A stretch of DNA of 64,000 nucleotides from Rhizobium sp. Root482 (GCF_001426565.1 NZ_LMFA01000021.1:62001-126000); one strand, 5' to 3'. Counted from the first letter of the stretch, positions 19,153 to 27,024 are shown. The notes: generated from the sequence alone by a model not told the origin. Translations and numbers: made by a program.

Positions 19153-19204
19153 CCGCTATTTATGGTGGAATGGTGGATTTCGTGAGACAAGTTAAGCGGC
19201 TTCA

Positions 19205-19414
19205 TTATTCATCTTTCATCACATCGCGAAGACGCCATGAAAGGTCTTCCAAGCGCTTCTCAAGCTCTGCTATCTTGATTTCCCCATGCCGCCCATTGGC
19301 GACTGTGAAAAAACCCACTAGGGCGGCAGCGGCAACTGGTCCGCTTTGACTTCCAAGAAACCAGATAAACGCACCGAAACAAAACGCGAGAAGCCATGTC
19401 TGTAGGCTGATCAT
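19205..19414 (-). CDS. Small membrane protein, holin-like
   Basis: 69 aa. A hydrophobic N-terminal half (about 5-40: TWLLAFCFGAFIWFLGSQSG and AAAALVGFFTVA) could span the membrane twice. It is followed by a charged helix (IKIAELEKRLEDLSWRLRDV). Small size, two membrane spans and a charged tail fit a holin or an accessory lysis protein next to the spanin-like gene. There is no family signature to confirm this. Confidence 0.45.
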   Translation of the reverse strand: MISLQTWLLAFCFGAFIWFLGSQSGPVAAAALVGFFTVANGRHGEIKIAELEKRLEDLSWRLRDVMKDE

Positions 19415-19527
19415 AAATGGTGTCCAAGTTAGAGAGACGGATAAACAAAAAAGGTAGGAAGTTCTCGCTGTGGGCTGCTAATAGCGAGACAGAGTGAGTC
19501 CGCCACCGAAGCAGCGGACTCCTGTCG

Positions 19528-19704
19528 TCAAGCCCCGGAGACCGGTGCGACTTCCTTGAAGCGTTTGCCGGTATTAATTTCGCTGACCCGCCCGGGATTG
19601 ATCCCAAACTTAGCCGCGATGTCGTGCTGCATCATATGCGTCTGAAGCAGCCACTTGATACGAGCAGCCATTTCAGGTGTTACCGGAGGAGATTTTCGTT
19701 TCAT
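19528..19704 (-). CDS. Small helix-turn-helix protein
   Basis: 58 aa. The core LLQTHMMQHDIAAKFGIN followed by PGRVSEINTGKRF is a helix-turn-helix (helix 2 MQHDIAAKFG, recognition helix NPGRVSEIN), as in small DNA-binding proteins. The ATG at 19704 with AGAAAGG upstream is preferred to a longer frame. It is the first gene of the leftward group and borders a gene-poor control region, so it is a candidate lysogeny or early regulator. It is short for a full repressor and has no dimerisation domain. Confidence 0.65.
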   Translation of the reverse strand: MKRKSPPVTPEMAARIKWLLQTHMMQHDIAAKFGINPGRVSEINTGKRFKEVAPVSGA

Positions 19705-21096
19705 GGAAATTACCTTTCTGCGACATGTTGCGCCTTGTCGCTGAAGGGCGAAGACTGTAACCTCTCTCTTGTCTAGGGAGGGACTGCTACAGTCTCGCAC
19801 TCAACAACTCGACGGACATTGTCCGCTTAGTTGACAATACAGCCGGTGCTTTTCTGAATTGAGAAGCACCGGTTGTGCTTCGATTCGAGAAGCACAAACG
19901 CAATGTAGCTTGGTTACAATTGGCGTTGAAGGTGAATCACCGATATTTTGCTGTCGCGGTTGGTTTACACAGTTGCCCTGTGGACAACGGGGACAGATAT
20001 GCACACTCGCATCCTGCTTAGTCCTACAAGGTTCTTGCCGTGATGACGTTTCACGCGCCCGCCTCTCGACCTCGCCAGAACTCCCGCTGAAATCGTTTCG
20101 CTGCCGTAATGGTTCAACGTTGAACAATATCGGAACGTGATGGCGTTGCCTTTGCAGGCTGGTAGCTCTTTCCGCTCTTCCCGATCAACACAGCGAAGAG
20201 CGTGCAGATCAACAATGAACGATAACCTTCCATTATCGTTCGTAACTACAGGGTGTATAACGCTACCCTGAATTGCGTTTGGACGGCTCCCCTCGCCCGT
20301 AAGACTGGCTATCAGCAGACACAACGCGGCGACAAGTGGACGGCGACAGGCGTGGAGAGAGTTACGGCGCGGGTATGATCCAAGCCAATTGCCCGCAAAC
20401 CCCTATGCCATAAGGCTTCCTGTCCATTTGCTTGAGATAAACGCACACATCGATGTAGCGGCATTGGTCATTGTACCATCCTGCACGAAAACGCATTATC
20501 TCGGTGCGTAACCTACTGAAATCACACATCTTTTTTAGCCGAAAATCAAGGAAATTCCACCCTACCACCCCCTGTGGGATTTCCGCAAATACTAATATGG
20601 CGGTCCAGCCGTTTTTTTTTGAAATAGAACTCCGGACCGCCCTACCATTCCCTGCGCTCGAAAGCCCCTGCCCTAAAAATTTTGATGAACGTTGCCAGAC
20701 TTCCGGATGTGTCGAGATGAACGGCAGCTGATCGGTGGTGAAACACTACCAATGGTCACCTACTTCCTTCGGAAGATGTTCGCTCGCCTATCGGCTCACT
20801 CCATGGTAACTGGATTTCGAGATTGTACTCATCTGGAATACAAGCCGGTGGCGGAATAACCGAATATCCGCATTCCAACCGATTGGAAGTCGAAAAATTT
20901 GTCACTTTGTGTAGAGAATGAGTCTAAGAAACCTATAGGCTTACTATCTACAAAAACCGGTAAGTTTTTTCGACTATCCATAGGCTGGAATGCGATTTTT
21001 AGGTAATCGAATGAATTAATGAGATTGCCTAATTATATCAGTATAAAATATTTTCACGAAACCGGTCGAAATGACCAATTTGCAAATCCCAAAACG
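19705..21096. other. Gene-poor control region between leftward and rightward phage genes
   Basis: About 1.4 kb with no frame I can support as a gene. It contains several inverted repeats: GACTGTA/TACAGTC (19753-19794), two overlapping hairpins with GAGAAGCAC arms (about 19842-19896), GGCGGTCC/GGACCGCC (about 20600-20641) and CGCATTCCA/TGGAATGCG (20869-20994). A TTGACA at 19831 could belong to a rightward promoter. The right part is AT-rich with repeated ACCGGT-like sites. It may hold the lysogeny switch and possibly an origin. This is inferred from position. Confidence 0.4.
19753..19794. promoter_or_regulatory. Inverted repeat upstream of HTH gene, possible operator
   Basis: GACTGTA (19753-19759) and TACAGTC (19788-19794) flank an inner CCTCTC/GGGAGG pairing. 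Located 48-90 bp upstream of the HTH gene start. It could be an operator or an RNA hairpin in a leader. Confidence 0.4.
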
Positions 21097-21103
21097 CTAA
21101 ATA
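21097..21103 (+). promoter_or_regulatory. CTAAATA motif before replication gene leader
   Basis: CTAAATA in the recurring phage motif class. If it is a -10-like element, transcription would start near 21110, just before the GCCGGTTGGAC segment that can pair with the terminator loop downstream. Confidence 0.4.
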
Positions 21104-21118
21104 AAACATTGGAACGAA

Positions 21119-21245
21119 GCCGGTTGGACGCTTGGCTTATTTTTCCATAGGTCAAGACAATCGGTTAGTTCCGCAATCCTTAATGCCATTGAAAGAATTT
21201 GGTCAGAGGTCTCGCGAATGTCCAACCGGCGCGAGACCTTTTTCT
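21119..21245 (+). promoter_or_regulatory. Terminator with long-range pairing upstream of replication gene (candidate attenuator)
   Basis: A 10-bp stem AGGTCTCGCG (21207-21216) / CGCGAGACCT (21230-21239) with a 13-nt loop and a run of T (21239-21243) is a canonical intrinsic terminator. It sits 30 bp before the start of the helicase-primase gene. An upstream segment GCCGGTTGGAC (21119-21129) is perfectly complementary to GTCCAACCGGC (21220-21230), covering most of the loop and one stem base. This could form a pseudoknot that changes termination. Regulation is inferred. Confidence 0.6.
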
Positions 21246-21272
21246 ATTTCAACTCTAAGGCAGAAAGGATTC

Positions 21273-23654
21273 ATGTCACAACAATTACCGACAGTTCAAT
21301 ATGTTGATGCTCTCGTTGGTGCTCGAAAGACCACTCACACAATCGATTTTATCGCATCATCCCCCGCATCAGATAGATTTCTGATTGCCACTCCCAATAC
21401 GAAACTTTCCAAAGAGACGACCAGTTCTCTCGTTGCCAAAGGCGTATCGGTCCTTCAGATCGACAGTGAAAACGGCATCAATTGCAAGCAAGCGCTGATT
21501 GCCGCTATCGGTGAAAACAAACACAAAGTCATCGTTGCTAACCTTGATGTCATCCTGAAGCTGAATCGCATCTACACAGCGAATTATCACCTTATCATCG
21601 ACGAAATTCCCAACATCTATGAGTCGTTTTTCATAGATGGAATGGTGATTTCCAAGAATGATATTCGCAGGTATTTCAGCACGACGCCAACCAAGGAGAC
21701 CGCCGATTTCTTGGATGTCAACATCACTCCCGAAGGCATCGATTTCTTAAACAAATGGCGAAAGGAACAGGTCTTCAGGCTGGACACGATAACTGACAAA
21801 AAAGGCAGAGAGAAACCCTCCCTGCCGAAAACGTTGGAAACTATGTGGTGCGAATATTTCCGCATGGTCATCGACACTGAATCGCACAACAGGTTCACTG
21901 ATAGCGACGGCATCCGTCTTACATTCTACACTTTGTTGCAGCCATCGGTGTTTACCGGATTCAAATCCGTCACGATTATCGGTGCAAATTTCAAGGATAG
22001 CCTGCTTTACCTCGTTCATGAGAAGAACATTCGATTTGTCCCACACGGCTTCATCAAAGGCTTTTATGACGACCATTCACACAAATCTGATAATACCAAA
22101 ATCTACTACTTTTCACATCGGGATTGCTCGAAAAGTTTGCTCGGTGGCAAAGAAGTAGGATTCCAGACCTTCTTTGACAAAGCCGCTACAATGATTGGCA
22201 GGATGTTCCCCGATAAGCGGCACATCTACACCATGAACCATCCTGATCTTGTGAGGGTGAACGGGAAGTGGACTCGACCAGCACCTTACCATTGGGCACT
22301 TGAGACCGGCAAAATGGTTTCGCCTGATCCGCGTGGCTGGAATGGTCTGGCTGACTATGACATGGCAATTCACATGGCAGCGCTGAACTACACGCCCATG
22401 GATTTTCATTTCTTCGATGACTTCCTGACCATCTCGCGTGACGAAGTTGTTCGTGCCAGCCAATTCGAGCGGATTTACCAGTTTTTGGGCAGAACCAGCT
22501 TGCGCGACTATGACCGCGTTTATCGGGAAGGCGAAGAACTGACCCTGATCGTGTTCGACCGTCAAACCGCCAAGCGGATGCAAGCGATGATTGGTTGCGG
22601 CGAACCGACCTTTATTGATCTTGGCATTGAGAAGCTTCAGGAAGACCAGCAGCTTCCATATGACGCGACGGCGGCTGCTACCGGTGCACAAGCCCGTTGG
22701 CGGGCAAATGAAGCCCAAAAGGCACGTATTGCCGATGATCAAGCCACACCACAGTATGAAGGCTTTGGCGCTCGTATCTGGTCAACTGGTGCTGACAAGG
22801 AACCGACTTATCAGACTTATGCTTTTGAAGACGTTGTCGAACTGATGGAACGCGCTGCCGAAATGCCGCTCAAGTTCAAGTCTGGTTGCTCGCAATTCCG
22901 AGAAGGTATGTTCAATTACCTCGACAAATCCGAAATCGCTGGAAATCTGACCTCATCGAAGATGCTGGCTTTCGACATTGATGACTCGATTCACAAGCCA
23001 GAAGCTATATCCGGCTATCTGGCGTCCTTGGGCATTACGAGTCTCATATACAACAGCTTCAGCCACAAGGGTTATCCATATCGTTTCCACGTCCTCATTC
23101 CATTGTCGCGGGCGGTGAATGAAGGCAATTATCGCCACATCTTCAAGGTGGTTCGTGCGCTGCTTGAAGCTCGGTTCGGAGAGAAAGAATTGCCGATTGA
23201 AGCCAAATACAGTTCAATCAACAAGTGGATTGCGATGCCATGCGAGTCCAAATTTGGGCAAGGATTTTTGATTGCCAAGCCTTGTTGGAAAAGCATCCTG
23301 ACCAAAGAATATTCGTTCTTGGATGTTCAGGATTACCTCATTAGACAGGTGCCCAAAACGCCCGAACCGGAAAAGGCATCCGCCAAGGTTGAGAAGGTTG
23401 CACTTGGACCGGCTGACATCGATGCGATTGTTCGTGATATTGCCGCTGCTGCTGTTCCCGGCAACCGTGATGACGCCTTCAAGCAAGCTGGTATTGCGCT
23501 TGTTTATACCCATAAGGTTCCGGACCATGAGGCGATCCGCGCCCTTTCTGTTGCCGCAAAATTGCTTGGCAAAGATCGTGGGGCACCGACGCGGCTGGTA
23601 CACAGTCTCAATCGGTCAAGGCAAACTGTCTTAACCGACCTTCTCACCGCCTGA
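21273..23654 (+). CDS. Phage replication protein: SF2-like helicase fused to AEP-like primase
   Basis: 793 aa. The N-terminal half is helicase-like: a variant Walker A VGARKTT (K19), LIATPNTKL (motif Ia), LIIDEIPN (D110-E111) and QFERIYQFLGRTSLR (397-411, motif VI). The C-terminal part from about 550 resembles an archaeo-eukaryotic-type primase: FDIDDS (D568, D570), then PYRFHVLIPLSR (H606), then a tail with PGNRDDAFKQAG like a PriCT domain. Helicase before primase is the reverse of the usual order. The ATG at 21273 has AAAGGA upstream. A TTG at 21132 in frame would add 47 residues encoded through the terminator. It is the only replication gene seen in the prophage. Confidence 0.75.
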   Translation: MSQQLPTVQYVDALVGARKTTHTIDFIASSPASDRFLIATPNTKLSKETTSSLVAKGVSVLQIDSENGINCKQALIAAIGENKHKVIVANLDVILKLNRIYTANYHLIIDEIPNIYESFFIDGMVISKNDIRRYFSTTPTKETADFLDVNITPEGIDFLNKWRKEQVFRLDTITDKKGREKPSLPKTLETMWCEYFRMVIDTESHNRFTDSDGIRLTFYTLLQPSVFTGFKSVTIIGANFKDSLLYLVHEKNIRFVPHGFIKGFYDDHSHKSDNTKIYYFSHRDCSKSLLGGKEVGFQTFFDKAATMIGRMFPDKRHIYTMNHPDLVRVNGKWTRPAPYHWALETGKMVSPDPRGWNGLADYDMAIHMAALNYTPMDFHFFDDFLTISRDEVVRASQFERIYQFLGRTSLRDYDRVYREGEELTLIVFDRQTAKRMQAMIGCGEPTFIDLGIEKLQEDQQLPYDATAAATGAQARWRANEAQKARIADDQATPQYEGFGARIWSTGADKEPTYQTYAFEDVVELMERAAEMPLKFKSGCSQFREGMFNYLDKSEIAGNLTSSKMLAFDIDDSIHKPEAISGYLASLGITSLIYNSFSHKGYPYRFHVLIPLSRAVNEGNYRHIFKVVRALLEARFGEKELPIEAKYSSINKWIAMPCESKFGQGFLIAKPCWKSILTKEYSFLDVQDYLIRQVPKTPEPEKASAKVEKVALGPADIDAIVRDIAAAAVPGNRDDAFKQAGIALVYTHKVPDHEAIRALSVAAKLLGKDRGAPTRLVHSLNRSRQTVLTDLLTA

Positions 23655-23682
23655 AATCACAACTCAAAACACCGGAAAGGAC

Positions 23683-24432
23683 ATGACCCAACAAACGACA
23701 GCATCCAGACAGGCTCAAAATATAATGATCCACGACATTCCACGCCCTGTATTCAACATCGACGGCACCAATTTCCCCTCACCGCCCATAGAGGCGGGCA
23801 TATACGCCCTTTTGTGTCGGAAAAATGGATCGATGTATGTCGGTTCTTCAACCGATCTAAAGACGCGCCTGCAAACCCATTTCGGGAAACTTCGCAACGG
23901 CGTCCATGAAAACTACAAGCTACATCAGCTTCATATGCAGTATCCGGACGAATGGGCTTGGATACTCCTTGAACCAATCGCGGATTTGAGCGCAACCGAT
24001 ATTCTTCGCTTGGAAAATGGGTACATCAAATCAGGGCTATTTGATTTGAATATCGATGAAAACCCTTGGGTACCCATGCGAAAAGCGAAATCCGCTACCG
24101 AAAAACGGGCAACACGTGTCAAGCCGCCTAAACCAGCGAGACAGGTCATTGCAGGCGTTTTCGCACTTACCTGCAATGCCACTGGCGAAAAGCTTGTTGT
24201 CCATTCTAAGGACATCGCCACGCGCCGCCGATCACACTTCTTAGATTTGGAGCGCCAAAGGCACATTAGTCCGCGTATGCAAGCTCTTTATAATGAGTAT
24301 GGCGAAGACGGATTTTCACTTCAGGTGTTGGAGCTACTGGACGACCCGCAAGCGCGAATTGATGCAGCACAGCGCTACTACGACAGCGGTGAATACTCTC
24401 TCACGATCCGACAAGCCACCCTCACCGCCTAA
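23683..24432 (+). CDS. GIY-YIG nuclease with second degenerate GIY-YIG domain
   Basis: 249 aa. The first GIY-YIG domain (about 37-115) has AGIYALLCRKNGSMYVGSS and LKTRLQTHFGKL, giving the two Tyr and the Arg of the active site. A basic linker (KRATRVKPPKPARQ) leads to a second copy (about 157-225): AGVFALTCNATGEKLVVHS, in which the signature is eroded, as if it kept only a binding role. It starts 28 bp after the replication gene. Such proteins are homing endonucleases or phage DNA-processing nucleases. Confidence 0.75.
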   Translation: MTQQTTASRQAQNIMIHDIPRPVFNIDGTNFPSPPIEAGIYALLCRKNGSMYVGSSTDLKTRLQTHFGKLRNGVHENYKLHQLHMQYPDEWAWILLEPIADLSATDILRLENGYIKSGLFDLNIDENPWVPMRKAKSATEKRATRVKPPKPARQVIAGVFALTCNATGEKLVVHSKDIATRRRSHFLDLERQRHISPRMQALYNEYGEDGFSLQVLELLDDPQARIDAAQRYYDSGEYSLTIRQATLTA

Positions 24433-24472
24433 CCCCGAAATTTAGTCCAGGCCCTCACCGCTCGGAAAGCGA

Positions 24473-24479
24473 CTAAATA
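24473..24479 (+). promoter_or_regulatory. CTAAATA motif
   Basis: Recurring phage motif in the context GCGACTAAATAA, 34 bp before the ATG at 24514. The same GCGACTAAATAA context occurs on the minus strand before the GIY-YIG gene at 46215-47000. Confidence 0.45.
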
Positions 24480-24513
24480 ACATGACAGAATGAAACAAGG
24501 AGAACACAACGAA

Positions 24514-24846
24514 ATGATCATACTGACCACGTCCAAAATTCCCCAATCCGACACATCCAAAGAGAACCTATCGAAAGAGCCGACCAACCTGAAGACGTTA
24601 GTTGACCAACTGCACGGCAATACCGACACAAGCGACACGCACACGGTCAACTTCAAGACCGGCGAAGGAATTTCCGAAGTCAAGTTTCACCTTGCCAAGA
24701 CGAAAGCGGTTGCAATCCTGAAGCATCTCCTACGGGCGATTCCTGATGAAGATAACCGCCGCTGGCTGGCTGAACAGCTGGTTGACAACCTACCCAAGAA
24801 CTACATTGAAAACGGCGTCAATCGTGGTTTTCAGCACTACATTTAA
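24514..24846 (+). CDS. Hypothetical phage protein
   Basis: 110 aa. It begins MIILTTSKIPQSDTSKENLS with a disordered Ser/Thr/Asn-rich first half. A helical second half follows (KFHLAKTKAVAILKHLLRAI, DNRRWLAEQLVDNL). The ATG at 24514 has AAGGAG 11 nt upstream and is preferred over an ATG at 24490. No family recognised. It lies downstream of a CTAAATA motif and is followed by a terminator hairpin. Confidence 0.55.
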   Translation: MIILTTSKIPQSDTSKENLSKEPTNLKTLVDQLHGNTDTSDTHTVNFKTGEGISEVKFHLAKTKAVAILKHLLRAIPDEDNRRWLAEQLVDNLPKNYIENGVNRGFQHYI

Positions 24847-24915
24847 GGCAAAGCCGTGAAAGCCATCACTGTCGGCATCGTCGAAGCACTAACCCTCACC
24901 ATTATCCCAACGAAA

Positions 24916-24942
24916 AAAGGCGGCACATCAGTAGCCGCCTTT
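24916..24942. terminator. Intrinsic terminator hairpin, left copy
   Basis: AAAGGCGGC (24916-24924), loop ACATCAGTA, GCCGCCTTT (24934-24942). A-run and T-run on either side make it usable in both directions. An 18-bp core of it is repeated exactly at 25277-25294. Confidence 0.75.
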
Positions 24943-24965
24943 CGTACATCCATCATATCGGTGGT

Positions 24966-25175
24966 TCAGTGCGCGGTTTTCAAAAGCGCGTCTACTAGGT
25001 CAGCTTGGCTTCTCTTGCCCTTTTGATAAGTCTCAATCAGAATTTTGGCTTCTTTGGTTGCCTGACTCCGGGGAACGCGATGGAGACTGCACCAGACGTT
25101 CAAAGTCTCTGTGAGCATTGACAAATCGCCGGGCGGAATTGCCTGAACATTGCTGTTCGTATCGAATAACGACAT
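24966..25175 (-). CDS. Small hypothetical protein in terminator-flanked cassette
   Basis: 69 aa, begins MSLFDTNSNVQAIPPGDLSM and has a helical C-terminal half with many Lys/Gln (ATKEAKILIETYQKGKRSQA). No membrane segment, no recognised family. The start at 25175 has GGAGG upstream. It is read opposite to the replication genes and lies between two copies of the same hairpin, the layout of a moron-type cassette inserted into a phage operon. Confidence 0.6.
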   Translation of the reverse strand: MSLFDTNSNVQAIPPGDLSMLTETLNVWCSLHRVPRSQATKEAKILIETYQKGKRSQADLVDALLKTAH

Positions 25176-25271
25176 ATGCCTGCCTCCATTCGTCGGTTTT
25201 GGAACAACATCAGCCTACGACTTTCGCCTGACGAATCAAGCCAAATTTTTGCGACAGATCGGCACAACGGG

Positions 25272-25302
25272 AAAAGGGCGGCACATCAGTAGCCACCCTT
25301 TT
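25272..25302. terminator. Intrinsic terminator hairpin, right copy
   Basis: AAAAGGGCGGC (25272-25282), loop ACATCAGTA, GCCACCCTTTT (25292-25302), with one mismatch in the stem. Shares loop and an 18-bp core with the hairpin at 24916-24942. Confidence 0.7.
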
Positions 25303-25324
25303 CAACCTTGCCATTAGTTCGGCT

Positions 25325-25468
25325 TTATCGCGTTTTGCTTCCGAAATGCAGGTAAAGCAGAATTACCAATGGAATCAATCCGGTCATAAACAGAGGTATC
25401 ATCCCAACCGACACAACGAACATTAGTATTCGCTGATTGGTGTTGGTGTTGTTGTACCATTCCTGCAT
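25325..25468 (-). CDS. Very small membrane protein
   Basis: 47 aa, beginning MQEWYNNTNTNQRILMF. Residues about 14-42 are a long hydrophobic stretch (FVVSVGMIPLFMTG and LIPLVILLYLHF) that may cross the membrane once or twice, followed by a basic end, GSKTR. It starts 32 bp downstream of the gene at 25500-25898 on the same strand. The ribosome site is weak. Size and topology would fit a holin or lysis accessory, but nothing confirms it. Confidence 0.4.
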   Translation of the reverse strand: MQEWYNNTNTNQRILMFVVSVGMIPLFMTGLIPLVILLYLHFGSKTR

Positions 25469-25499
25469 ATCGTGGGCTTTCCGGTAAAATTCCGCTAGA

Positions 25500-25898
25500 T
25501 CAGCTGCGCGGGCGCAAAGGGATGCTCAACACGTCGGTATCGACAGCGGCGGCTTTGGGTTCCCGCTTCTTGCGCGGCTTCTTGACAGCCGGTTCCTCGC
25601 CAAGCGGACCATTGTAGGCATTTTCGACCGCTGCCTGAAACTCGTTATCCGACCGAAGCGCTTCAGAAGCCTTATCCAGAACCGCAATCACTTCGTCTTT
25701 CGTCGGAATCTGGTAGGTGGTTTCCAGCTTGCCAAGCTTCAGCGAATAGCCGTTCCCGCTTTCTTTTACCCATGAGCGCCTTGTGAACTCGCCCTTTTCA
25801 AAGGAGGACTTAGCCGCGCTCAATCCTTTTGCAAAGGTCGAATGAGCCTTGTTTTCTTTCACTTCGTACTTTTTTGCCAAATCGAAAAACGAGACCAT
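25500..25898 (-). CDS. Hypothetical phage protein with basic C-terminal tail
   Basis: 132 aa. A helical N-terminal two thirds (FFDLAKKYEVKENKAHSTFA, later IPTKDEVIAVLDKASEALRS) precedes a Lys/Arg/Pro-rich tail (VKKPRKKREPKAAA) that could bind nucleic acid. GGAAGGA lies 7 nt before the ATG at 25898. No family recognised. It diverges from the packaging module that starts at 25977. Confidence 0.55.
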   Translation of the reverse strand: MVSFFDLAKKYEVKENKAHSTFAKGLSAAKSSFEKGEFTRRSWVKESGNGYSLKLGKLETTYQIPTKDEVIAVLDKASEALRSDNEFQAAVENAYNGPLGEEPAVKKPRKKREPKAAAVDTDVLSIPLRPRS

Positions 25899-25927
25899 AT
25901 CAAATTCCTTCCAAACGGTTTCTGTTC

Positions 25928-25934
25928 CTAAATA
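25928..25934 (+). promoter_or_regulatory. CTAAATA motif at head of packaging module
   Basis: Recurring phage motif, 43 bp before the ATG at 25977, in the gap between divergent genes. Confidence 0.45.
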
Positions 25935-25976
25935 ACCTCAAAAGGATTCCGTTCGAAAAGGCAAGACAAAACATTC

Positions 25977-26207
25977 ATGAAGATTCAATTTTCCTTTCCG
26001 CGTGGTTACGAAGCGGACATGACAAAGGCACGCGAAGACAACGATTTTCATGCTTGGGTTGACGGCAAGTTCGGCGCTCGCATTCGTGATCTAATCTCGA
26101 ATGATTTCACCATGGAAATCAGCGAAACGAATTTCATCGCAGATTTCGTTTATGAAGATGATGCGATTGCGTTCCTGAACCTCTTCGGAGGGCGGATCAT
26201 TGGGTAA
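25977..26207 (+). CDS. Hypothetical protein, first gene of packaging module
   Basis: 76 aa: MKIQFSFPRGYEADM onward, alternating beta and helical segments, with ETNFIADFVYEDDAIAFLNLF near the end. No recognised family. Its last codons overlap the TTG start of the small terminase gene (26200), which suggests translational coupling. Confidence 0.5.
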   Translation: MKIQFSFPRGYEADMTKAREDNDFHAWVDGKFGARIRDLISNDFTMEISETNFIADFVYEDDAIAFLNLFGGRIIG

Positions 26208-26622
26208 CGCGACGGTACGCACACCAGATGAGAAAGAACGGCTAAAGAAAGTCGGTTTCCAGAAAGGACGCAAGAAGACAGGCGGCACGGTCGCAATTCC
26301 ACCGGATGTCAAAGAAGCATTGAAGGCGCGAACCATCGATGCGGTTGAAACGCTCTATGACGTAATGCTGAATTCCAGCAACGACAATGCCCGGGTGAAG
26401 GCAGCTGCATACTTCCTTGACCCGTTTGTATCGAAGGCCCCGACGACTGTTGATGTGAACCACAAACATTCAATCGCTGACATGCTGGCTGAAATCAACC
26501 AGATGCGTTTGAAGGACGACAGCCGAAAGACAATCGACATCACCCCTATCGCTTCGCATGAAGAGGCGGATGCACTCCCACAGCTTCGCGTTGTTAGCCA
26601 AAAGGCGGCTAAGAATGTTTGA
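26200..26622 (+). CDS. Putative small terminase subunit
   Basis: 140 aa. It has a basic N-terminus (KERLKKVGFQKGRKKTGG), a central helical region with AVETLYDVMLNSSNDNARVKAA, and then an acidic/helical C-terminus. This composition and the position just before the large terminase fit a DNA-recognising TerS. The start is TTG at 26200 with GGAGGG at a good distance and an 8-bp overlap with the preceding gene. No direct family signature, so context carries most of the weight. Confidence 0.6.
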   Translation: MGNATVRTPDEKERLKKVGFQKGRKKTGGTVAIPPDVKEALKARTIDAVETLYDVMLNSSNDNARVKAAAYFLDPFVSKAPTTVDVNHKHSIADMLAEINQMRLKDDSRKTIDITPIASHEEADALPQLRVVSQKAAKNV

Positions 26623-26995
26623 TTGGGTAATCGCGGGATGTGTCGCGCTCTATGTCTGGCTTGGCGTGAACGGCTTTCCGCCGTCTTATATCCTTGCCGG
26701 GTTTCTCGGTTCAATCGTTAGGGCAATCGTCGCCAAAACAGGCACGATTTGGGAAAACCTCGCAGGCGGTTTCGTTGGGGCTGTCTTTGCTGCTTACCTC
26801 ACGCCCGTTGCGGTTCTCATGTTGAGCATGCCAAGCGTTCCGCCTTATGCGGTTGCATTCTTCCTCGGCATGGTTGGCGTAGCGATTACGGAAACGATTA
26901 TCGCCATCGGGAAAGACTACAAAAAGAACCCGGGCAAACTGAAAGAAGATTTCCGCGACCTTGCCCTTCGCTTGATCGGTCCAAAGGACAAGTGA
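26615..26995 (+). CDS. Holin-like multi-pass membrane protein
   Basis: 126 aa with about three or four hydrophobic segments (VIAGCVALYVWLG; ILAGFLGSIVRAIVA; NLAGGFVGAVFAAYLTPVAV; YAVAFFLGMVGVAITE), ending in a charged tail (KDYKKNPGKLKEDFRDLA). It overlaps the 3' end of the small terminase gene by 8 bp, with AAAGG before the ATG at 26615. In several short-tailed phages a holin is located among the terminase genes. Holin function is inferred. Confidence 0.6.
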   Translation: MFDWVIAGCVALYVWLGVNGFPPSYILAGFLGSIVRAIVAKTGTIWENLAGGFVGAVFAAYLTPVAVLMLSMPSVPPYAVAFFLGMVGVAITETIIAIGKDYKKNPGKLKEDFRDLALRLIGPKDK

Positions 26996-27024
26996 CCGAA
27001 AGCCGCTTCCATTAGGTCATTCTG

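Noticed and set aside
18772..19414. Complete lysis cassette (holin, endolysin, Rz/Rz1)
   Set aside because: Only membrane-topology evidence supports the two genes. No endolysin or overlapping Rz1-like lipoprotein is present.
19801..20360. Overlapping open frames on both strands (about 93-119 aa) in the control region
   Set aside because: Composition is Cys/Ser/Arg-rich, as in chance translations. No ribosome site, no domain, and the frames run through inverted repeats.
20362..20731. Open frames of 68 and 86 aa on opposite strands
   Set aside because: No start context, no coding character, and they cover the GGCGGTCC inverted repeat.
24856..25030. GTG-started frame reading through the left terminator
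   Set aside because: It crosses a strong terminator hairpin and the opposite gene, with no ribosome site.
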